A stretch of 14,362 bases of DNA from Campylobacteraceae bacterium (GTDB lineage: Bacteria > Campylobacterota > Campylobacteria > Campylobacterales > Sulfurovaceae). The notes beneath the pieces were generated by a model. That model was not told the origin of the DNA. It was given only the letters and a program-made list of their open reading frames with translations, and did not search any database. The translations under genes were made by a program, and so were the position numbers. The stretch is taken from the NCBI GenBank assembly GCA_027056615.1, contig JALUKJ010000088.1, forward strand, positions 1-14,362. The letters run 5' to 3'. Of this stretch, positions 1-6,943 are shown piece after piece (position 1 is the stretch's first letter; every line of letters starts with the position of its first letter).

Positions 1-1
1 T

Positions 2-58
2 TATCAATCAGGCTTGATTTTCAACACACCATTAAACATATTCAAAGAAAAAAAATGA
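2..58 (+). CDS. 3' end of an unidentified upstream gene (partial)
   Basis: A reading frame open from the window edge ends at TGA 56-58. It would encode 18 residues ending in FKEKK. The stop overlaps the ATG of the next gene in an ATGA arrangement, typical of translationally coupled operon genes, which is the main argument that it is real. The fragment is too short to assign. The frame of the next gene is also open back to the edge, so this tail could be chance. Confidence 0.4.
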   Translation, partial: YQSGLIFNTPLNIFKEKK

Positions 59-1155
59 CCTATTTTAGTGACCTAAAAACAATTATAAATATTAACTCTT
101 ACACAAAAAACAAATTTGGTGTAGATAAAACCTCATCTATTATGACGAAATGGTTTAAAGAATTGGAGTTTAAAGTAGATATCTTTAAACGTGAAAATAT
201 TGGTAACCATAACCTATATACTTCTTCTAAAACTGATGGTATTAAAATTCTTCTTTTAGGTCATAATGATACTGTTTTCCCACAAGGTAAGTTTGAAAAC
301 TTTTCAGAAGATGATGAGTGGGTATATGGTCCTGGTGTATGTGATATGAAGGGTGGAAATATTGTTGCTCTTCAAGCTCTGCGTAACTTATTTAAAGAGA
401 ACGGAAAAATTGAAAATATTGATATGCTTTTAGTCTCTGATGAGGAGACAGGTTCTGATGATAGCAAATCATTAACAGCCAAACTTGCAAAAAATTATGA
501 TGTCTGTTTTGTCTTTGAGGCAGCTGGTGAAAACCTAGAAGTTGTTACAGGTCGCAAAGGGGTTGGAACCTTTACCATTGAGATTGAGGGTAAAGCTTCC
601 CATGCAGGAGTACGTTATGCTAGTGGAATCAACGCTAATCTTGAAGCCTCTTATAAACTGATAGAACTAACTAAACTTACTAACTTGGAGATTGGAACTA
701 CCGTTAATGTTGGAAAGATAGAGGGTGGGATTGGTGCTAATACTATCTCACCTAGTGCTACCCTGCTGTTAGAGTTACGTTACACCCAAAACTCTGAGAG
801 AGACCGACTCTTAGAATCACTAGAGAGTATTACCAATACTTCTTATGTGGAAGGGACAAAAGCAAAACTTTCGGGACTTATTCAACGGGATGTTATGGAA
901 GCCAATGAGTCACAACAGGAACTAATCAAAAAAATCGAAAACTTTACAAATATACAACTACCTACTGAACAACGTGGTGGTGTAAGTGATGCTAATATTG
1001 TTGCTTCACAAGGGGTTACCACTCTTGATGGCTTTGGACCTTTTGGTGATGGTGACCATACTATAAAAGAGAGAGCTTTAAAGAGTTCATTTAAACAACG
1101 TATAGAGTTGATAACCCAAATACTTTTACATCATCAAAAACATAAACAATTTTAA
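55..1155 (+). CDS. M20 family metallopeptidase (carboxypeptidase G2-like)
   Basis: A 366-residue cytoplasmic di-zinc peptidase or deacylase of the M20/ArgE/carboxypeptidase G2 group; no signal peptide is visible. The metal-site pattern is complete: H70-x-D72 in GHNDTVFP, bridging D97 in GVCDMKGG, catalytic pair E130-E131 in SDEETGS, a further acidic ligand E155, and H335 in GDGDHT near the C-terminus. H183 in KASHAG lies in the inserted dimerisation domain, where family members complete the partner's active site. M20 enzymes hydrolyse amide bonds next to a free carboxylate, often releasing glutamate or acyl groups. The frame is open upstream, but the start at 55 gives a normal N-terminus and an ATGA overlap with the preceding frame; the leader is A-rich with no clear ribosome site. 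Fourteen bases separate it from the first ATP-grasp gene, so it probably trims a substrate or product of those ligases. The exact substrate cannot be read from sequence. Confidence 0.88.
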   Translation: MTYFSDLKTIININSYTKNKFGVDKTSSIMTKWFKELEFKVDIFKRENIGNHNLYTSSKTDGIKILLLGHNDTVFPQGKFENFSEDDEWVYGPGVCDMKGGNIVALQALRNLFKENGKIENIDMLLVSDEETGSDDSKSLTAKLAKNYDVCFVFEAAGENLEVVTGRKGVGTFTIEIEGKASHAGVRYASGINANLEASYKLIELTKLTNLEIGTTVNVGKIEGGIGANTISPSATLLLELRYTQNSERDRLLESLESITNTSYVEGTKAKLSGLIQRDVMEANESQQELIKKIENFTNIQLPTEQRGGVSDANIVASQGVTTLDGFGPFGDGDHTIKERALKSSFKQRIELITQILLHHQKHKQF

Positions 1156-1169
1156 AATAGGAGAATAGA

Positions 1170-2084
1170 ATGTCAGACAAGCGAACCATTGGGATGTGGC
1201 TCTACAAAAATGGTGGAGGTGAAGCCATAGAAAAAAAGATTATTAAAAAACTTAGAGAAAGAGATATTTTAACTATTAATGATATTAACCTACGTCATGC
1301 AACAGCTAAAAATAAAAATATTGTCCATAATGGAATTAAACTAAATAAACTAGACCTATTCTTCTCATATAATGCAGGTGAACAGACAGTATATCAAACA
1401 TATCTATATCAAGCACTAAATCGTGTAATTCCTATGATTAATTCATATGATGCTTTTCAATTAACAGAAGATAAGTTTCAAACCTCTTTTATCTTACGGA
1501 ATGCAGGAGTAAAAACAGCCGATTACCGACTTTTTCATAGAGATGAAGCACAAAAACAGTTAGAAAAGACTCTTCATAAATGGGGTGGCATGGTCTATAA
1601 ACCAACCAATGGTTGGGGTGGTGCTGGTCTTTCTAAAATTGAAGATGAAGATTCACTTCATGCACTTATACCTACACTAAACCAAAGCAATACACGTGAA
1701 GTTTTTGTTGAACGTTTTATTAACTATGATAACTCTGACTTTAGAGTTGATATAGTCGATGGTCAGTATGTAGGGTGTTATGGAAGAAAAGCTTCAGGAA
1801 CTGATTGGAGAACCAACATTACCTCAGGAGGGTCTGTATTTTTAAGAGAATGTAATGATGATGTTATAAAAGTAGCTAAAGATGCTGCGAAAGCTTGTGG
1901 AACAGACATTGCAGGAGTTGATATTATTTACGACCAAGAACGTGAAGAGTATGTAGTATTAGAAGTAAATGGTATTCCTGCATTTGCCACACCAGAACAA
2001 GAGAAGATTGGTCTTGACTTTAATGATAAGAAGATAGACCTTATTGTCGACCTAATCGACAAAAAAACATATAAAAAAAGATAA
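1170..2084 (+). CDS. RimK-like ATP-grasp ligase
   Basis: A 304-residue ATP-grasp protein of the RimK/LysX/MptN type. Such enzymes make an acyl-phosphate from a carboxylate with ATP and join it to an amine, usually adding an amino acid to a small molecule, peptide or protein end. Visible elements are an N-terminal pre-ATP-grasp region (about 1-95), ATP-binding Lys144 with the glycine-rich loop NGWGGAGL (147-154), the substrate-side stretch DFRVDIVDG (190-198), DWRTNITSGG (212-221), and Mg2+ ligands D251, E265 and N267 in LEVNG. All expected metal ligands are present, so it should be catalytically competent. Length matches RimK (about 300). The ATG at 1170 is preceded by AGGAGA. It lies between the M20 peptidase and a second, diverged ATP-grasp gene, spaced 14 and 25 bases. 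The amino acid added and the acceptor are unknown. Confidence 0.85.
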   Translation: MSDKRTIGMWLYKNGGGEAIEKKIIKKLRERDILTINDINLRHATAKNKNIVHNGIKLNKLDLFFSYNAGEQTVYQTYLYQALNRVIPMINSYDAFQLTEDKFQTSFILRNAGVKTADYRLFHRDEAQKQLEKTLHKWGGMVYKPTNGWGGAGLSKIEDEDSLHALIPTLNQSNTREVFVERFINYDNSDFRVDIVDGQYVGCYGRKASGTDWRTNITSGGSVFLRECNDDVIKVAKDAAKACGTDIAGVDIIYDQEREEYVVLEVNGIPAFATPEQEKIGLDFNDKKIDLIVDLIDKKTYKKR

Positions 2085-2109
2085 AACTCAATATAAAGGA
2101 AAAAATAAT

Positions 2110-3567
2110 ATGAGCTTAAAAAACAAAGAACTACCAAAATTAGGATTTTTATATCTTGACTATGTATTAAGATTTTTTGACCACTCTAACTTCAAAGGTT
2201 GGCCAAATAAAATAGAGACAGTAACCTACCATTGGGGAAATGATAAAGATAGATTTATAGAAGAGGTTAAAAGTAAAAAAATTGATGTACTTATAGGAAA
2301 TGTACCTGCAACTGCTTATGAAACTTTTAGAGAGATTGCTCGTGCTTTACCAAATGTACGTTTTATTCCTTCACTTGATACACAGTTTTCTAATAAATCA
2401 AAAGAGAATGTAACCCGTTTTGCATGGAAATATGATTTACCTATTCCTAAAACATACATCTACTATAACCGTAAAAATGGAGATAAATTTTTACAAAAAA
2501 CAGATTATCCCAAAATCATTAAAAAATCTTATGGTCCTTCTAACTATGGTGGGTACTTTGTGCATAAAGTAGACTCTTATGAAGAGACAAAAGAGCTTTT
2601 TGCAGAAAAAAAATATCACCCAATGTATTTCCAAGATTTTGTTCCTATGGAAGCTGACATTAGAGTTATGCTTATTGGTCATAAACCTGTTTGTGCATTT
2701 TGGCGAAGAGCCCCAGAGGGTGAGTGGTTAACCAATACAAGTCAAGGTGGAAGTATGGACTACATGAATGTTCCTAAATCTGTTCTTGACCTTGCTGTTC
2801 GTGTAAGTAAAGCTGCCAACGCAGAGTATTGGGCATGTGATGTTGCTTATGGTAAAGATGGTAAAGTTCGTATCTTAGAGTGTGCTACAGCTTTTGCTGC
2901 GTTCCCTTACATTAGAGATTGGATTGGTCAATACATTATGTGGAGTCTAAGCAAAGGAAGCTTTAAAAAACCACATATCCCAATGTTTAACTGGGAAGAG
3001 CTTGGAAAAATCTCTCCAGATTTATTAAGAACTATGAGATATATTACCTTTGGAGAGTACAATCTATCTTACGATGGTGCATACTTTGGTAAAAAGAAAA
3101 AAATGTATGGTGAAGGTGAAGTCTTCTTGCATGAGTTAGACTCTAATTACAAAATGTATAATGTTAAAGAGCGTACTTTTGAAGAGTGGCCTAGTGAGAA
3201 ATGGAACTACCAAGATAGATTTGCACTTAAAAACTTAAAGTCTATGAAAGTTCCAGCACTTAAAAAAGAGGAAGCTCCTATTGTTTCAGAAGATGAGTCA
3301 ATTCCTGCTGTTGAAATCTCAAATGATGATTTAGAAACACTTTTAACTTCAGTTAAAGGTATTGGAGATAAAAAACTTAAAAAATTAACAGACCGTTTCT
3401 CTCACCAAGCAATTGTTAATATTTTAGAATATGAACCAAAAGTACTTAAAGATATTAAAGGTATTTACGATAATACTATTGAAGGTCTTATGGAAGTTTG
3501 GAATAGCTACAAAAAAGCTTTTCTAAAAGATGATGATAAGAAGAAGAAAGATTTAGCTGAATCTTAA
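2110..3567 (+). CDS. RimK-like ATP-grasp protein with C-terminal helix-hairpin-helix module
   Basis: A 485-residue protein in three parts. Residues 1-280 form a RimK-like ATP-grasp unit: a pre-ATP-grasp domain, the lysine and loop KKSYGPSNYGG (138-148), ADIRVMLIGHKP (182-193), WLTNTSQGGS (206-215), and D244 followed by E257. Residues 280-385 are an aromatic, charged region with no motif I recognise. Residues about 405-465 contain VKGIGDKKLKKL, a helix-hairpin-helix pattern as in RuvA, UvrC or ligase-type DNA-binding modules. The tail is very acidic/basic (DDDKKKK). The E-x-N metal motif of the family reads E257-C258-A259, so the asparagine ligand is lost. It may use one metal differently, act as a partner of the intact ligase just upstream, or bind without catalysis. 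AAGGA precedes the ATG. It is the last gene of the operon; a hairpin follows six bases after the stop. Confidence 0.8.
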   Translation: MSLKNKELPKLGFLYLDYVLRFFDHSNFKGWPNKIETVTYHWGNDKDRFIEEVKSKKIDVLIGNVPATAYETFREIARALPNVRFIPSLDTQFSNKSKENVTRFAWKYDLPIPKTYIYYNRKNGDKFLQKTDYPKIIKKSYGPSNYGGYFVHKVDSYEETKELFAEKKYHPMYFQDFVPMEADIRVMLIGHKPVCAFWRRAPEGEWLTNTSQGGSMDYMNVPKSVLDLAVRVSKAANAEYWACDVAYGKDGKVRILECATAFAAFPYIRDWIGQYIMWSLSKGSFKKPHIPMFNWEELGKISPDLLRTMRYITFGEYNLSYDGAYFGKKKKMYGEGEVFLHELDSNYKMYNVKERTFEEWPSEKWNYQDRFALKNLKSMKVPALKKEEAPIVSEDESIPAVEISNDDLETLLTSVKGIGDKKLKKLTDRFSHQAIVNILEYEPKVLKDIKGIYDNTIEGLMEVWNSYKKAFLKDDDKKKKDLAES

Positions 3568-3573
3568 CAAATA

Positions 3574-3593
3574 GGTGCGATGAAAATCGCACC
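3574..3593. terminator. Hairpin between convergent operons
   Basis: A perfect 8-bp inverted repeat, GGTGCGAT / ATCGCACC, is closed by a GAAA tetraloop. It sits between the stop of the + strand ATP-grasp gene and abuts the TAG stop of queC on the other strand. The stem is far more GC-rich than its surroundings. No T-run follows on the + strand; on the - strand the sequence after the stem is T-rich (TATTTGTT), so it looks better as the queC terminator, though it may serve both sides. Confidence 0.65.
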
Positions 3594-4268
3594 CTACTCA
3601 TACTCCAAAGGGTCATCAACCCCTGCAATTTTAAATCCATTTAGACGTAAACGACAAGAATCACAAACACCACAAGCTTTATCTTCATTTTTATAACAAG
3701 ACCAAGTATCTTCTAATGGAACACCTAACTCTATAGCTTTAGTAACTATTTCTGACTTTTTCATATGAACTAAAGGCATTTTTATCTCTAGCTTCGTTTC
3801 ATCTTTGGTTCCTAAGTTTATTGACTGCTCCATACTCTTTATATAAGTATCACGACAATCAGGGTAACCTGAACTATCCTCTTCTACTACACCAATATAA
3901 AGTGCCTCTGCTCCATGCTTTTCTGCAATAGCTGTGGCAATAGATATAAAGATACCATTTCTAAATGGTACATAGGTAATAGGTACTCCATTTTCTATAC
4001 CACCTATTGGAACTTCTAAAGAGCTATCAATTAAGGCAGAAGCACCTATCTGTTTAAAGAAGTCTAAATCTATCTCATATAATTCTATAGACTCTAATTT
4101 TTTAGCAATCTTTCTAAAAGATTCAAGCTCTTTATGTTGAGTTCTCTGTCCATAATTAAAATGTAAAGCAATTAATTCATAACCCTCGTTTTTAGCTATT
4201 TTAGCACCTAAAGCACTATCCATACCACCTGAGATAATACAAACAGCTTTTCTATTAACATTTTTCAT
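3594..4268 (-). CDS. queC: 7-cyano-7-deazaguanine synthase
   Basis: QueC converts 7-carboxy-7-deazaguanine to preQ0 using ATP and ammonia, in the pathway to queuosine in tRNAs with GUN anticodons. The 224-residue product has the PP-loop ATP pyrophosphatase motif SGGMDS (13-18) at its N-terminus. Near the C-terminus is the QueC zinc site, with cysteines 191, 199, 202 and 205 in C-x7-CGVCDSC. The stretches NYGQRTQHKELES and YVPFRNGIF are also typical of the family. The length is normal. The ATG is preceded on the - strand by AGGTGAA. It is transcribed divergently from ybeY across 56 bases holding a palindromic promoter candidate, and ends at a hairpin. No other queuosine genes are in the window. 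Confidence 0.95.
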   Translation of the reverse strand: MKNVNRKAVCIISGGMDSALGAKIAKNEGYELIALHFNYGQRTQHKELESFRKIAKKLESIELYEIDLDFFKQIGASALIDSSLEVPIGGIENGVPITYVPFRNGIFISIATAIAEKHGAEALYIGVVEEDSSGYPDCRDTYIKSMEQSINLGTKDETKLEIKMPLVHMKKSEIVTKAIELGVPLEDTWSCYKNEDKACGVCDSCRLRLNGFKIAGVDDPLEYE

Positions 4269-4293
4269 TAAAATTCACCTATTTTTTACATCT

Positions 4294-4317
4294 ATTTTAC
4301 CTCTATTTAGGTAAAAT
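4294..4317. promoter_or_regulatory. Palindromic divergent promoter candidate, queC/ybeY
   Basis: The 56-base gap between queC and ybeY holds a perfect 9-bp inverted repeat, ATTTTACCT / AGGTAAAAT, with a 6-base spacer. Each arm contains TAAAAT reading outward, an acceptable -10 box. On the - strand this gives queC a leader of about 19 bases including AGGTGAA. On the + strand the box ends only 7 bases before the ybeY ATG at 4325 and no ribosome site is present, so a ybeY transcript from here would be leaderless or nearly so. An operator is the alternative reading. Confidence 0.45.
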
Positions 4318-4324
4318 CCTCGTT

Positions 4325-4765
4325 ATGTTAAATATTGAAAACCTTACAAATGTTTCTGTTCCCTTTAAATTGTTAGAAAATATTGCAAATTCACTCACTT
4401 CAAGGGATATTGATTTAACTCTGTGCTACAATAACACCATACAAGCGTACAACAAGGAGCATCGCCAAAAGAATCAGCCTACTGATGTTTTAAGTTTTCC
4501 CATTGAAAATGACTTCATTATCTCAGATGATTTTGCCTTACCTTTAGGCTCTATAGTTATCTCTATTGATTATGTTATTCAAAATGCAAAGGAGTTTGGA
4601 CATAGTAATGATGATGAGTTGGCACTTCTTTTTATTCATGGTTTTCTTCATATTTTAGGATATGACCATGAGAGTGATAATGGAGAGATGCGAGATAAAG
4701 AAGCCCAAATAATCAAAGGATTTGGACTTCCTAAAAGTTTAATTGTACGTACGGAGGAGGGTTAA
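4325..4765 (+). CDS. ybeY: Endoribonuclease / rRNA maturation factor YbeY
   Basis: A 146-residue UPF0054/YbeY metalloprotein. The signature HGFLHILGYDH supplies three zinc-binding histidines, H105, H109 and H115, and TDVLSFP (53-59) is the second conserved block. YbeY is a single-strand endoribonuclease required for 16S rRNA 3'-end maturation and 70S quality control. Length is close to the usual 150-155. No ribosome-binding site precedes the ATG; a TAAAAT box lies 7 bases upstream, so it may be translated from a leaderless message. Its TAA overlaps the next ATG by one base, so it is probably coupled to the exchanger gene downstream. Confidence 0.93.
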   Translation: MLNIENLTNVSVPFKLLENIANSLTSRDIDLTLCYNNTIQAYNKEHRQKNQPTDVLSFPIENDFIISDDFALPLGSIVISIDYVIQNAKEFGHSNDDELALLFIHGFLHILGYDHESDNGEMRDKEAQIIKGFGLPKSLIVRTEEG

Positions 4766-5715
4766 TGGATTTTGTCATTTTTGTCTTATCTATGGCATCA
4801 CTAATTTTTGGAGCTGATTTTATTATAAACCAGAGTGAACGTATTGCTTTACGTTTTAATATTTCAGAGTTTGTTATAGGTTCAACACTTATTGCTTTTG
4901 GAACTTCACTACCTGAGATGGCTACAAGTATGGCTGCAAGTTTTGACCACAAAGCAGATTTAGCTATTGCTAATGCTGTAGGGAGTAATATCCTTAATAT
5001 TACACTTGTTTTAGGGATTGTTTTTCTTATTTCTAAACCTTTTACATCGGTAAGAGATTTTTTTGCAAAAGATAGTATTTGGGCGTTAATGCCTATATTT
5101 ATCTTTATAATTATGAGTTTAGATGGTCATATTGATAAATTTGATGCCTCTTTACTCTTTATGCTTATGTTTGCATATCTTCTCTTTTTATTTAGAAACT
5201 CAAAAAATGATATACTTCACAATATGGATAAGGAGTTTATAGCGAACTTCTCATGGATTAAAAGTAGCCTACTTCTTTTGGTTGGATTTGGAATGGTTAT
5301 TATTGGTGCAAGTTTTGCTATTGACTCTGCTTCAAATATTGCAACTCAATTTGGGGTAAGTCAATGGATTATTGGTGTAGTGGTTATCGCTTTTGGAACC
5401 TCTCTACCTGAACTTATTGTCTCCATCTCTGCTGCTCGTAAAGGTAAAGTGGGTATGGTTATTGGAAATATTATTGGCTCAAACCTAGCCAATACAACCA
5501 TGGTTATTGGTGGGGCTGCAATGGTCAATACATTAACTATTAATTTAAATAAATACTATTTTGATATGGCACTTATGACTGTTGCTTCTGTTATACTTGT
5601 CTACATTACAGCTAACAAACTATATAGTAAACCAGCAGGTATTTCATTACTTATTCTTCTAGCCCTATTCTTACATGAAAAGATCTATCCTATTGCTGAA
5701 CATATAGCCTCTTAA
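4765..5715 (+). CDS. Calcium/sodium antiporter, CaCA family (YrbG-like)
   Basis: A 316-residue inner-membrane protein of the Ca2+/cation antiporter family. Two inverted halves each carry the alpha-repeat: GSTLIAFGTSLPEMATS with E51 and AVGSN (71-75), then GVVVIAFGTSLPELIVS with E216 and GNIIGSN (234-240). The two glutamates and the paired GSN motifs are the ion-coordinating elements in this family. About ten hydrophobic segments are readable, with a central charged loop near 145-165 separating the halves. Length matches YrbG (about 325). It starts on the last base of the ybeY stop and is preceded by a strong site, GGAGGAGG at 4753-4760. The exchanged ions are inferred from the family; sodium/calcium exchange is likely but not proven for bacterial YrbG types. 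Confidence 0.9.
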   Translation: MDFVIFVLSMASLIFGADFIINQSERIALRFNISEFVIGSTLIAFGTSLPEMATSMAASFDHKADLAIANAVGSNILNITLVLGIVFLISKPFTSVRDFFAKDSIWALMPIFIFIIMSLDGHIDKFDASLLFMLMFAYLLFLFRNSKNDILHNMDKEFIANFSWIKSSLLLLVGFGMVIIGASFAIDSASNIATQFGVSQWIIGVVVIAFGTSLPELIVSISAARKGKVGMVIGNIIGSNLANTTMVIGGAAMVNTLTINLNKYYFDMALMTVASVILVYITANKLYSKPAGISLLILLALFLHEKIYPIAEHIAS

Positions 5716-5722
5716 ATATTTT

Positions 5723-6943
5723 ATGAAACAATATGACTGCATTGTTATAGGTGCTGGGGCAGGAGGTCTAATGGCTGTTATTGAAGTAGCTAAAAATAAC
5801 TCAAATGTTCTACTCTTAGAGAAACTACCCAAAATTGCTTCTAAACTCAAAGCAACAGGTGGTGGACGTTGTAATCTTACTAATACTCTATCAAATGAAG
5901 AGTTTATGAAATGTTTTGGAAGAGAGGGGCGTTTTATGACCCCTGCATTAACTCTTCTTGACCATAAATCATTACAAAACTTTTTTAATAATATTGGCGT
6001 TCAGACACATGCTCCTGATGGCTTTAGAGTCTTTCCTGTAGGACATAATGCTATAGAAATTATTGAAGGTCTAGAAAAAGAGATGAGACGTTTAGGTGTT
6101 AAAGTAGTTTGTTCTCAAAAAGTAGAAACCCTACTCTTTGATAATGAGCAAATAAAAGGAGTTAAGACTCAGAATAATCAGTTTTTTGCTAAAAATATTA
6201 TAATAGCTACAGGGGGGATGGGTTACCCTGTACTAGGTGCAGAGGGTGACGGTTTTAAACTAGCTAAAGAGGTAGGACACACAATAACTAACCTACACCC
6301 TGCTATGATGCCTCTTAAAACAAAAGAGAATTGGGGTGCAAATTGTCGTGCCGATACCATAGCAAAAGTAGAGATGAGGGTCAATATTAAAAAATATAAA
6401 AAACTTCATGCTAAAGGTGACCTTATCTTTACAAAAAATGGAATTCGTGGGCCTGTAGTTTTAGACTTTTCAAGAGAAATTACCCCACTTCTTCATAAAT
6501 ATAATGAAGTACCTATAGTTATGAATCTTACAAAAGGTATGAATGAAGAGCAAATACGAAAAACCTTTAAATCTAAACCTACACTATCTACACTAGAGCT
6601 TGTCAAAACTCTACTTCCAGAGTCTGTAAGTTTAGAAATATGTAAACTAGCCAACTGTAACCCAAAGCTTACCTTAGGAAAACAAAAGGGTCAAAATCGT
6701 GACCAACTTATTAAACTTTTAGCATGGACACCCTTAACTATTAACGGTCATGATGGCTTTAAGATGGCAATGATTACTCGTGGAGGAGTCTCTTTAAAAG
6801 AGATAGACCCAAACACTATGCAGAGTAAAAAGATAAGGGGGTTGTATTTCTGTGGAGAGGTTATGAACCTAGATGGACCATGTGGAGGATATAACCTCCA
6901 ATGGTCTTTTGCTAGTGGATATTTGGCAGGGAAGTTACTTTAA
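5723..6943 (+). CDS. NAD(P)/FAD-dependent oxidoreductase, HI0933/BaiN family
   Basis: A 406-residue flavoprotein of the HI0933/YhiN/BaiN group. FAD-binding features are the N-terminal Rossmann motif GAGAGG (10-15), the family signature [11 protein letters not shown] (44-54), ATGGMGYP (162-169), and the C-terminal block [21 protein letters not shown], which closes over the cofactor. [12 protein letters not shown] at the end is near-invariant in the family. Some relatives reduce bile-acid intermediates or have been called aminoacetone oxidases, but the physiological substrate of most members is unknown. It begins seven bases after the exchanger stop without a clear ribosome site and likely shares its transcript. 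Its TAA overlaps the acs stop on the opposite strand within one TTAA. Confidence 0.88.
   Translation: MKQYDCIVIGAGAGGLMAVIEVAKNNSNVLLLEKLPKIASKLKATGGGRCNLTNTLSNEEFMKCFGREGRFMTPALTLLDHKSLQNFFNNIGVQTHAPDGFRVFPVGHNAIEIIEGLEKEMRRLGVKVVCSQKVETLLFDNEQIKGVKTQNNQFFAKNIIIATGGMGYPVLGAEGDGFKLAKEVGHTITNLHPAMMPLKTKENWGANCRADTIAKVEMRVNIKKYKKLHAKGDLIFTKNGIRGPVVLDFSREITPLLHKYNEVPIVMNLTKGMNEEQIRKTFKSKPTLSTLELVKTLLPESVSLEICKLANCNPKLTLGKQKGQNRDQLIKLLAWTPLTINGHDGFKMAMITRGGVSLKEIDPNTMQSKKIRGLYFCGEVMNLDGPCGGYNLQWSFASGYLAGKLL

Noticed and set aside
1928..2137. Open frame on the - strand inside the first ATP-grasp gene
   Set aside because: It overlaps a well-supported gene end and the next gene's start, and shows no motif or ribosome site; similar - strand frames at 2491-2682 and 4731-4952 fail for the same reason.
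2..3567. NAGGN osmolyte biosynthesis operon
   Set aside because: That system uses an asparagine-synthase-like amidotransferase and a GNAT/ATP-grasp fusion; neither is visible, and the peptidase here is M20.
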